Shown: piece after piece, positions 1-5,423 of the stretch
Layout: each line of letters starts with the position of its first letter
How positions within the stretch are numbered: position 1 is the stretch's first letter
Origin: Bacteroidales bacterium
GTDB lineage: Bacteria > Bacteroidota > Bacteroidia > Bacteroidales > F082
Direction of reading: 5' to 3'
Assembly: GCA_024762735.1 (NCBI GenBank)
Contig: JANTGU010000177.1
Coordinates: forward strand, 1-5,423
DNA length: 5,423 nt
The notes under the pieces: generated by a model
Database searches by the model: none
Seen by the model: the letters and a program-made list of their open reading frames with translations, nothing else
What the model was told of the DNA's origin: nothing
Program-made: the position numbers and the translations under genes

Positions 1-290
1 ATAATTCTATCTCCCTCAATTTTAACCCCTTCGCTTTCCAGCAAATCCTTCATGGTATCCGATCCTCCAAAGTGACGCTTCCCGGTGAGTAACCCCTGCC
101 GGTTGACGACGCGGTGTGCCGGAATATCTTCCAAATGATGCTTGGTGCTGTTGAGTGCCCAACCTACCATCCGTGCCGAGCGCTTGCTACCCAGCATCTC
201 GGCGATAGCGCCATAAGTGGTAATTTTCCCGTAAGGTATCTGTTTCACCACTTCGTAAACACGTTCAAAAAAATTATCCTTTGTAGGCAT
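1..290 (-). CDS. Alkyltransferase-like protein (ATL, MGMT DNA-binding domain family), partial at 3' end
   Basis: The first 96 codons are visible and the frame leaves the window still open. The protein matches the helix-turn-helix DNA-binding domain of O6-alkylguanine-DNA alkyltransferases. It shows ITTYGAIAEMLG (residues 23-34, with Y26 matching the base-flipping Tyr), SARMVGWAL (38-46, with R40 matching the arginine finger) and IPAHRVVNRQG (56-66). In true MGMT/Ogt the active site reads PCHRV; here the codon at 117-119 is GCA, giving Ala58, so self-methylating repair is not expected. In known ATL proteins the Cys is replaced by Trp or Ala; they bind O6-alkylguanine and hand the lesion to nucleotide excision repair. 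That role is inferred here by homology. The start is the ATG at 290, which lies inside the 3' end of trmB; an in-frame TAA lies further upstream, with only a TTG as an alternative start between them. No Shine-Dalgarno is seen, so expression is probably coupled to trmB. There is no N-terminal MGMT domain, as expected for the roughly 100-residue ATL class. Confidence 0.9.
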   Translation of the reverse strand, partial: MPTKDNFFERVYEVVKQIPYGKITTYGAIAEMLGSKRSARMVGWALNSTKHHLEDIPAHRVVNRQGLLTGKRHFGGSDTMKDLLESEGVKIEGDRI

Positions 291-960
291 CTTTGTTGAT
301 TCTGAATTCAAGATATTTAATTTTTACGCCGTTCTTTAGCCACATCTTTTCGTAAAAGGTTTGTATCTGCGTTACCTCGTTATCGAGTTCCGAATGGTAG
401 ACATCCTCATTTTCAAAAAGCAGATCGTGCTTGTCTTCGCGAATGACATCCATGGTGTAATCATAAAACAGGAGGTTGTCAGTTTTTAGGTGGATGATGT
501 GGTTTTCTTTCAGAAGGGGTTTGTAACGTGCTAAAAACTGAGGCGAAGTTAGACGCTTTTTTTCTTTGATACGGCGTGGCTGTGGGTCAGGAAACGTGAT
601 CCAGATTTCATCGAGTTCTTGTTTATCAAAGTAATATCCAATCTGGTCGATTCGAGTTCGGATAAAGGCCACATTGGACAAGTTAAGTTGCCGCGCATTG
701 ACCAGACCCTGCCAGATTCGGGCTCCTTTTATATCGATGCCAATAAAATTTTTATTAGGATAGCGTTGTGCCAGCCCCACGGCATATTCTCCTTTTCCGC
801 AGGCAAGCTCCACCACGATAGGATTATCATTTTTGAAAAAATCTTTCCGCCATTTACCTTTTAACTCAAAGCCGTCTTTTACCTCTTCATAGGTATATTG
901 AAACATATTGCTAAAAGTTTTGTTCTCGGCAAAACGTTGCAATTTATTTTTACTACTCAT
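274..960 (-). CDS. trmB: tRNA (guanine-N7-)-methyltransferase TrmB
   Basis: This 228-residue protein is a class I SAM-dependent methyltransferase that makes m7G, usually at position 46 in the tRNA variable loop, in the cytoplasm. The SAM site is VVELACGKGEYAVGLA (residues 49-64), followed by FIGIDIKGARIW (72-83), whose acidic D76 would contact the SAM ribose. The family signature ITFPDPQPRR...KKRLTSPQFL spans about 121-143; the usual FPDPWPK reads FPDPQPR here, a variant I associate with Bacteroidota homologues. HLKTDN (157-162) and the C-terminal TFYEKMWLKNG (201-211) match the conserved TDN and T-x-(Y/F)-E elements that bind substrate. Length is normal for the family. The start is the ATG at 960, which places residues 1-40 as the usual variable N-terminus. 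The stop of the upstream HU/SPOR gene is only 15 bases away, so the two are probably co-transcribed. The last 17 bases overlap the ATL start. Confidence 0.95.
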   Translation of the reverse strand: MSSKNKLQRFAENKTFSNMFQYTYEEVKDGFELKGKWRKDFFKNDNPIVVELACGKGEYAVGLAQRYPNKNFIGIDIKGARIWQGLVNARQLNLSNVAFIRTRIDQIGYYFDKQELDEIWITFPDPQPRRIKEKKRLTSPQFLARYKPLLKENHIIHLKTDNLLFYDYTMDVIREDKHDLLFENEDVYHSELDNEVTQIQTFYEKMWLKNGVKIKYLEFRINKDAYKG

Positions 961-975
961 ACTAAATAAAAATGG

Positions 976-2403
976 TTATTTCCTCATGATCCAGGCAGAG
1001 GGGTTGTGGTGTTGCCTGATGATGGATAGCTGTTGGGCAGCCTCTTCCATGGTATTAAAACCGGCGTAAGCAACTCTTGTCATGCCATACTTGTTGGTAC
1101 CGGCCGCAATGGCCACAAACCCTTTGGATTGCAGCTCTTTAATCAGCTTTACTGCATTGTCATGGTCTTTAAAGGAGCCTGCAATGATAAAATAGGAATA
1201 ATGTGGCGATGTTTCTTTTGATATTGTTTCTGAAGCCTGTCCCCTATTATCTTCCGCGGCAATTTCTTTCTGAGTAACCGGTTCAACAGGTCTAGTTTCT
1301 TCTGATACTTCTGCCGGTTCTGACCCTGACGCTCCTTCTACTGTAGTGACAGACTCTCGCTTAGGTGTTGTTGCAGGTTCGCTGGTGGCAGGCACAACCT
1401 CTTCCGGCTTTGCCTCAGTAGTCATGGTGGCATCTTGATTAGCTGATGCATCCTCTTCCATTTTGGTGTTATCGGCTGATGCTGTCAGGGGCTCTTCCTG
1501 GGTGGTTGTCTCTGGATTAGTTCTAAAAGTCAGGTCATCGTTAGCCAGGGCAGTGGATTTATTGCCATGGCTATCTTTTTTAAAGAAATCGACAAGCCAC
1601 AATGCCGAAGCACTTTTACTTAACTCCCTGATGGGTAAAATTTCAACATTATTGGCAATATAGCTTCCCGCGTTGTTGTAAAACACCGGCAACTTAGAAC
1701 CATATTGCGCATAATAGTTTGAAACAATCTCCTTGTTCATTACGCCCCATCCTGCAAGCATTCCCAACAGCAACAGAAGGATAAAATAAAATTGCGAACG
1801 ATAAGGAGACCTTCTTCGCGCAACCAATACTTTTCCATCAGCCTTTTTTTGTTTGCCCGGTGGGTAAGTCGTTGCTTTCCTGTCTATAGGTTTGTCGATT
1901 TTATCACGCGCAGGAGCTGCCGCTTTTTCGCTGGTGTTTTTAGCTTTTTTAATCACCTCCCTGATTCGGTCTTCATCAGATATTTTATTGACAGCGGGTG
2001 AAATAAAAGGGGAAAGCCCAAAAGAGTTCGGGTTATAGTTAACGGAAGTGTCCTGGTTAAAAACCACATTGCCATTTCCATCTTTACGAATGGTACCTAC
2101 TTTGTCGAACCTGATTTGCTTGCCATCATCCAGTGCCCGTTGACAGGCAATGGCAAAAGCATCCATTTTCGTTTTAGCCTCCTGATAGGTGAGGTTTTCC
2201 TCTTTGGCAATATAGTTCACCAGCAACCCGTCGTTGGTACGCAAGTAAGGATTAAACATCACTTCGCGAAAAGGGGGTTTAAAGTAGTGCGTGGTGTAGT
2301 TTACCGCGGCCGGCCTGTCATTAATGATAAATCCACCCAAACCGGGGATGACAACACACTCGTAATCATACAACAAATCGCCTATGTACCTTGCAATTAC
2401 CAT
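976..2403 (-). CDS. HU-CCDC81-like / transmembrane / SPOR domain protein
   Basis: This 475-residue single-pass membrane protein has three parts. Residues 1-138 look like the paired HU-like domains found in Bacteroidota and related to eukaryotic CCDC81. The first includes YIGDLLYDYECVVIPGLGGF (6-25) and a stretch near FNPYLRTNDGLLVNYIA (50-66); the second ends with IRFDKVGTIRKDGNGNVVF (97-115). A basic linker with ARRRSPYR (195-202) precedes a hydrophobic helix at about 204-222, which by the positive-inside rule puts the N-terminus in the cytoplasm. A long Thr/Glu/Ala/Pro-rich spacer (about 285-398) leads to a C-terminal SPOR domain (about 401-475) with YFIIAGSFKDHDNA (404-417), TRVAYAGF (442-449) and terminal AWIMRK. 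SPOR domains bind denuded peptidoglycan glycan strands, often at division sites, so a cell-envelope or division role is likely but inferred. DNA binding by the HU-like part is not shown. The ATG at 2403 has no Shine-Dalgarno but has a good promoter candidate upstream. Confidence 0.88.
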   Translation of the reverse strand: MVIARYIGDLLYDYECVVIPGLGGFIINDRPAAVNYTTHYFKPPFREVMFNPYLRTNDGLLVNYIAKEENLTYQEAKTKMDAFAIACQRALDDGKQIRFDKVGTIRKDGNGNVVFNQDTSVNYNPNSFGLSPFISPAVNKISDEDRIREVIKKAKNTSEKAAAPARDKIDKPIDRKATTYPPGKQKKADGKVLVARRRSPYRSQFYFILLLLLGMLAGWGVMNKEIVSNYYAQYGSKLPVFYNNAGSYIANNVEILPIRELSKSASALWLVDFFKKDSHGNKSTALANDDLTFRTNPETTTQEEPLTASADNTKMEEDASANQDATMTTEAKPEEVVPATSEPATTPKRESVTTVEGASGSEPAEVSEETRPVEPVTQKEIAAEDNRGQASETISKETSPHYSYFIIAGSFKDHDNAVKLIKELQSKGFVAIAAGTNKYGMTRVAYAGFNTMEEAAQQLSIIRQHHNPSAWIMRK

Positions 2404-2430
2404 TTCAAAATTAGGGTTTAAAGGAACTTG

Positions 2431-2462
2431 CTAAAGTAGTTAAATAGTAGCGTGTTATCAAA
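2431..2462 (-). promoter_or_regulatory. Candidate Bacteroidota promoter for the HU/SPOR-trmB-atl unit
   Basis: Read on the minus strand, TTTG (2462-2459) is followed after exactly 20 bases by TACTTTAG (2438-2431). This fits the Bacteroidota sigma-ABfr pattern TTTG-N19-21-TAnnTTTG with one mismatch in the -7 element. Transcription would start about 10 bases further on, leaving a leader of roughly 20 bases before the ATG at 2403. The -33 element overlaps the last codons and stop of kdsB, so the HU/SPOR gene could be transcribed on its own even if some read-through from kdsB occurs. The call rests on the motif and spacing only. Confidence 0.55.
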
Positions 2463-3198
2463 TATTCTGAAGGATTTTTTTTAAATCGTCCGGGGTATCG
2501 ACCGAAAGGCTCTCAAAATCAGTTATCTTAACTTTTATTTTGAAACCGTGCTCAAGCCAGCGAAGTTGCTCTAATTTTTCACTTAGCTCGTGTGGCGTGG
2601 GCGCTAAGGCAGTAATCTGCTGTAAAACATTCACCCGGTATCCATAAATGCCAATATGTTTCAGGTAGCTATTTTGCTTAACCCATTCATCGAAATTGAA
2701 ATCGCGGTTAAAAGGAATGGCCTGGCGTGAAAAATAAAGAGCAAAACCATGTTGATCAGTAACAACTTTAACCGTGTTGGCATCGAAAAGCTCATCGCTG
2801 TTTTTGATCAGGGTCGCCATGGTGGCAATATCGGTTTGTTGATCTGAAAACAGCGCTGCCAATTGGTCTATTTGTCCGGGATTAATAAAGGGTTCATCCC
2901 CCTGAATATTAATGACAGCATCCGCCGATTGCCATGCCTGGTGCTCTACCACTTCCAAACAACGCGAGGTACCGTTAAGGTGGCTGGCAGAAGTCATGGT
3001 TACTTCGCCTCCAAAGGCTGCCACATGCGAGGCAATTCGTTGATCATCAGTAGCCACCATAACACGTGAAAGCGTTATGGCTTTAGAAGCTTGTTCGTAA
3101 ACCCGCTGAATCATGCTTTTACCCTGAATCATCGCCAAAGGTTTACCCGGAAACCTTGTGGAGGCGTAGCGGGATGGAATGATTCCGATGATGTTCAT
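2458..3198 (-). CDS. kdsB: 3-deoxy-manno-octulosonate cytidylyltransferase (CMP-Kdo synthetase)
   Basis: KdsB activates Kdo with CTP to give CMP-Kdo and pyrophosphate, the cytoplasmic donor used to build the inner core of LPS. The 246-residue protein starts with the nucleotide-binding signature IIGIIPSRYASTRFPGKPL (residues 3-21), then VATDDQRI (48-55), the GGEVTMTSASHLNGTSR loop (63-79), which matches the family pattern TSxxHxxGTxR, and INIQGDEPFI (96-105), where D101 is the expected Mg2+ ligand. HIGIYGYR (181-188), KLEQLRWLEHG (208-218) and VDTPDDL (233-239, D234 as probable second metal ligand) complete the fold. The frame stays open upstream to a TTG at 3213, but the ATG at 3198 gives the normal family length (about 245-250) and the usual N-terminus, so I chose it. 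The dNK stop is 15 bases upstream, which suggests a two-gene operon. No other Kdo or lipid A gene is in view. Confidence 0.95.
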   Translation of the reverse strand: MNIIGIIPSRYASTRFPGKPLAMIQGKSMIQRVYEQASKAITLSRVMVATDDQRIASHVAAFGGEVTMTSASHLNGTSRCLEVVEHQAWQSADAVINIQGDEPFINPGQIDQLAALFSDQQTDIATMATLIKNSDELFDANTVKVVTDQHGFALYFSRQAIPFNRDFNFDEWVKQNSYLKHIGIYGYRVNVLQQITALAPTPHELSEKLEQLRWLEHGFKIKVKITDFESLSVDTPDDLKKILQNI

Positions 3199-3213
3199 GG
3201 AAGTAAATTTCAA

Positions 3214-3825
3214 TTAAAAGAGGCCGTTTATTTCGGCATCAACTTTTTCGATAACAATGCTCAAATCCTCCGGTTTCTTGAAATCCAGATTATCCACATC
3301 AATGATGAGCAGCTTTCCCAGGGTGTACTTGTTAATCCAGTTCTCATACCGCTCGTTAAGCAGTTTAAGATAATCAAGACGGATAGACTCCTCGTATTCC
3401 CGTCCGCGGCTTTGAATCTGCTCTACCAGCGTTGGGATATTGGCTCTGAGGTAAATCAACAAATCCGGTGCTTTGATAAAAGAGCTCATAAGCTCGAACA
3501 GCGAGATATAATTTTCAAAATCGCGGGTTGACATGAGGTTCATGGAGTGCAGGTTAGGGGCAAAGATATAGGCATCTTCATAAATGGTTCTATCCTGAAT
3601 AACATTTTTCCCACTTTCGTGGATATCGATTACCTGACGGAAGCGACTGTTCAGGAAATAGACTTGCAGGTTGAACGACCAGCGCTGCATATCCTCGTAA
3701 AAACTGTTAAGATAGGGGTTGTTTTCAACATCCTCGTAGTGAGGCTTCCATTTGTAATGTTTTGCTAACAATCTGGTTAAGGTTGTTTTACCTGACCCAA
3801 TATTTCCTGCTACTGCAACATGCAT
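3214..3825 (-). CDS. Deoxynucleoside kinase (dNK/dGK-dAK family)
   Basis: The 203-residue protein is a P-loop kinase that phosphorylates deoxynucleosides to their 5'-monophosphates in the salvage route. The Walker A loop GNIGSGKTTL is at residues 7-16. E31 in HYEDVENNPYL (29-39) is the likely catalytic base. The DRTIYEDAYIFA segment (78-89) matches the DRS-type motif of the family, and RGREYEES (140-147) is the arginine-rich LID that closes on ATP. QRWSFNLQVYFLNSRFRQ (47-64) lines the substrate pocket in relatives. Length is normal for bacterial dNKs. Thymidine kinase type 1 is ruled out by fold, but the base preference (dA, dG or dC) cannot be read with confidence. The start is the ATG at 3825, just before the P-loop. 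It lies 35 bases after the GH3 stop, behind a possible promoter, and is followed closely by kdsB. Confidence 0.92.
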   Translation of the reverse strand: MHVAVAGNIGSGKTTLTRLLAKHYKWKPHYEDVENNPYLNSFYEDMQRWSFNLQVYFLNSRFRQVIDIHESGKNVIQDRTIYEDAYIFAPNLHSMNLMSTRDFENYISLFELMSSFIKAPDLLIYLRANIPTLVEQIQSRGREYEESIRLDYLKLLNERYENWINKYTLGKLLIIDVDNLDFKKPEDLSIVIEKVDAEINGLF

Positions 3826-3846
3826 ATCATTAAGTTTAATTTGCTA

Positions 3847-3854
3847 CGAAAGTA
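3847..3854 (-). promoter_or_regulatory. Possible -7 promoter element upstream of the deoxynucleoside kinase
   Basis: On the minus strand TACTTTCG (3854-3847) resembles the Bacteroidota -7 element TAnnTTTG with one mismatch and lies 21 bases before the dNK ATG. A clean TTTG at the expected -33 distance is missing; the nearest candidates inside the end of the GH3 gene are a TTG about 15 bases upstream and a TTCTG at about 21 bases. This makes it weaker than the site in front of the HU/SPOR gene. Confidence 0.35.
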
Positions 3855-3867
3855 AAAAAATTACTTT
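3849..3867. repeat. Perfect 7-bp inverted repeat with A/T loop at the GH3 stop codon
   Basis: The plus strand reads AAAGTAA (3849-3855), five A (3856-3860), then TTACTTT (3861-3867), a perfect inverted repeat of 7-base arms. One arm contains the GH3 stop codon and the other overlaps the possible -7 element of the kinase gene. With a single G-C pair per stem it would be a very weak hairpin, so it is a poor intrinsic terminator. It could be chance in an AT-rich gap or a small operator. Confidence 0.3.
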
Positions 3868-5381
3868 ATCAATTTCAGAATTTCATCAATGTATTTTCGG
3901 TCGTTTGCCAATCGGGGCACTTTATTCTGTCCACCCAGTTTATTACGCTGTTTCATCCAATTGTAAAAAGTATCTTTAGGAACAGCAATCATGACCGGTG
4001 GTTTTAAAACCAAATCCTGGTATCGTTTGGCTTCGTAATCGGAGTTCAAAGATTTTAATGCCGTATCAAAGGTTTCCTTAAAGAAGCCGAAATTCTTCGG
4101 AGGCTTTTCAAACTCGATCAGCCATTGGTGAGCCAGCTCCTTTTTACCTTCATCATTTAAGAACATGGGAGCGCCGGTAAATTCGGTCATAATGGCACCG
4201 GTGCGTTCACACGCCATGGCAAACGCTTTTTCAGCATTATCGATGATGACCTCCTCTCCCACTACGTTAATAAATAGCTTGGTACGTCCTGTAATTTTTA
4301 TTCTGAAAGGAGTTTTTGACGTAAAGGTTACCGTGTCACCGATAACGTATCGCCAAAGCCCCGAGTTGGTAGTGATAACCATGGCGTAGTTTTTGCCTAT
4401 CTCGACATCCTCCAGGAGCACCGTTTGGGGCTGCTCATCGTTTACATGTTCAAACGGAATAAACTCGTAATAAATACCATAATCGAGCATTAGCAACATG
4501 TCATAGCTGTTTCTTTGATCCTGAATACCGAAAAACCCCTCCGAGGCATTATAGGTTTCCTGGTACACCATGTTCGGGTTTTTGATAATATCGTGAAATT
4601 GCTGCCGGTAAGGATTGAAGCTAACACCACCATGAAAAAACACCTCTAAATTAGGCCACACCTCCATCAGATTGTCGGTGCCCCGTTTGTTAAGAATCAT
4701 TTTTACCAGCACCAGCATCCACGAGGGAACCCCTGAAATGCTTGTCACATCGTGGTTCATTGTCGACTCAACCATCAGAGCCAGTTTACTTTCCCATTCG
4801 TCCATTAAAGCAATACTGAGCGAAGGGGTGCGCATAAACTCAGCCCAGTAAGGGAGGTTTTGCATGAGAATAGCCGACAGGTCACCTTCATAATAGGAGG
4901 TGTTGCTCACTTCCTGAATCTGGCTGCTGCCCCCCATCACCAGGCTTTTTCCTTCAAACAACTTAGAATCAGGATAGAGATTAAAGTAGATAGAAATCAG
5001 GTCTTTTCCTGCCTTATAATGGCACTCTTCAATGGAAGACTGACTCATGGGAATGAACTTACTCTTTCCTGCCGTCGTTCCCGATGATTTAGCAAACCAC
5101 TTTGTTTCTTCAGGCCAAAGCAGGTACTGCTCCCCTTTTCGTAACCTGCTGACAATAGGCTCCAGGTCTTCATACCTGCTGAGGGGTACACGTTCGCGAA
5201 ATTCATCGACGCTGGAGATGCTCTCGTAGTCGTATTTTTGGCCCCATTCGGTGTTGCGTGCCGTGGAAATTAATTTACCAATTAACTCTTCCTGCACATC
5301 AATCGGGTAGGTTTTAAAAAGCTCTATCTGATGAATCCTTTTCTTTATCAGCCAACTAATTACCGAACTGATGATTGCCAT
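3861..5381 (-). CDS. GH3 auxin-responsive promoter family protein (acyl-adenylate amidosynthetase)
   Basis: This 506-residue protein belongs to the GH3 branch of the ANL adenylating enzymes. Plant members activate a carboxylic acid such as jasmonate, auxin or a benzoate with ATP and transfer the acyl group to an amino acid. The ATP loop SSGTTAGKSKFIP is at residues 99-111, the YNASEGFFGIQ motif at 277-287, and YVIGDTV at 345-351 followed by the hinge ITGRTK (363-368) before the C-terminal lid. HGGVSFNPYR (250-259) and SGVPSWM (216-222) also match the family. The substrate in bacteria is not known and cannot be read here. The reading frame is open to a GTG at 5417 and on to the window edge, but the ATG at 5381 is preferred: it has AGGAG nine bases upstream, and MAIISSVISWLIKKRI is a typical N-terminus for Bacteroidota homologues. 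The extra 12 residues of the longer form are Gln/Asn-rich and unlike the domain. No terminator follows it. Confidence 0.9.
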   Translation of the reverse strand: MAIISSVISWLIKKRIHQIELFKTYPIDVQEELIGKLISTARNTEWGQKYDYESISSVDEFRERVPLSRYEDLEPIVSRLRKGEQYLLWPEETKWFAKSSGTTAGKSKFIPMSQSSIEECHYKAGKDLISIYFNLYPDSKLFEGKSLVMGGSSQIQEVSNTSYYEGDLSAILMQNLPYWAEFMRTPSLSIALMDEWESKLALMVESTMNHDVTSISGVPSWMLVLVKMILNKRGTDNLMEVWPNLEVFFHGGVSFNPYRQQFHDIIKNPNMVYQETYNASEGFFGIQDQRNSYDMLLMLDYGIYYEFIPFEHVNDEQPQTVLLEDVEIGKNYAMVITTNSGLWRYVIGDTVTFTSKTPFRIKITGRTKLFINVVGEEVIIDNAEKAFAMACERTGAIMTEFTGAPMFLNDEGKKELAHQWLIEFEKPPKNFGFFKETFDTALKSLNSDYEAKRYQDLVLKPPVMIAVPKDTFYNWMKQRNKLGGQNKVPRLANDRKYIDEILKLIK

Positions 5382-5390
5382 ATCGGGGTT

Positions 5391-5395
5391 CTCCT
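5391..5395 (-). promoter_or_regulatory. Shine-Dalgarno-like AGGAG that decides the GH3 start
   Basis: AGGAG on the minus strand is separated by nine bases from the ATG at 5381. It is the only well-placed purine-rich Shine-Dalgarno match in front of any start in the window, where the other starts have AT-rich leaders as is common in Bacteroidota. It supports the internal ATG over the GTG at 5417. Confidence 0.45.
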
Positions 5396-5423
5396 GTTGA
5401 TTTGTTTGTTGTTTCACAGATGG

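Noticed and set aside
114..299. Plus-strand reading frame of 61 codons
   Set aside because: It is antisense to the clearly recognisable ATL gene and has no family features.
961..975. Possible promoter or terminator between the HU/SPOR gene and trmB
   Set aside because: The gap is only 15 AT-rich bases with no hairpin or complete promoter pattern; co-transcription is the simpler reading.
1222..1560. Low-complexity stretch that might be a DNA repeat array
   Set aside because: It encodes the Thr/Glu/Ala/Pro-rich spacer of the SPOR protein; I see compositional bias but no regular repeat unit.
2116..2421. Plus-strand reading frame of 101 codons antisense to the HU/SPOR gene
   Set aside because: It lies opposite well-conserved HU-like domain sequence, has no recognisable motif, and is explained as a shadow of the minus-strand codons.
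3091..3531. Plus-strand reading frame of 146 codons
   Set aside because: It crosses the kdsB/dNK junction on the opposite strand of two solid genes and shows no domain; it is a chance open frame.
3849..3867. Intrinsic terminator after the GH3 gene
   Set aside because: The stem has one G-C pair among seven and the T run lies in the loop rather than after the stem.
1..5423. Novel defence, mobile or multi-gene system
   Set aside because: All six genes belong to recognisable families with housekeeping or envelope roles; there are no integrases, transposases, tRNA-flanked borders, CRISPR repeats or toxin-antitoxin pairs.

Overview
The window looks like an ordinary chromosomal segment from a member of the Bacteroidota. 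All six genes lie on the minus strand, so transcription runs from high to low coordinates. Three things point to this phylum. One gene is an HU-CCDC81-type/SPOR membrane protein of a kind typical of Bacteroidota. Most starts lack a Shine-Dalgarno sequence. At least one intergenic gap carries a TTTG-N20-TAnnTTTG-like promoter. Order or family cannot be fixed from the sequence alone. A kdsB gene for Kdo activation implies a Gram-negative outer membrane with Kdo-containing LPS.

Layout in the direction of transcription: (1) a GH3-family adenylating amidosynthetase, 5381-3861; (2) a 35-base gap with a possible promoter and a small inverted repeat; (3) a deoxynucleoside kinase, 3825-3214; (4) kdsB, CMP-Kdo synthetase, best started at the ATG at 3198; (5) a 54-base gap with the best promoter candidate of the window; (6) a 475-residue HU-like/TM/SPOR protein, 2403-976; (7) trmB, tRNA m7G46 methyltransferase, 960-274; (8) an alkyltransferase-like (ATL) DNA-repair protein that overlaps the end of trmB by 17 bases, starts at 290 and runs off the left edge of the window. 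No non-coding stretch exceeds about 55 bases.

The genes probably form two or three short transcription units: GH3 alone or with upstream genes, dNK-kdsB, and HU/SPOR-trmB-atl. They do not form one obvious pathway. They cover nucleotide salvage, LPS precursor activation, envelope biology, tRNA modification and alkylation-damage sensing. I see no tRNA, rRNA, CRISPR array, insertion sequence or phage gene, and no convincing undescribed multi-gene system. The most notable points are the ATL protein with Ala in place of the MGMT catalytic Cys, the HU-like/SPOR architecture bridging cytoplasm and periplasm, the bacterial GH3 enzyme of unknown substrate, and two genes whose longest reading frames overstate the true start.
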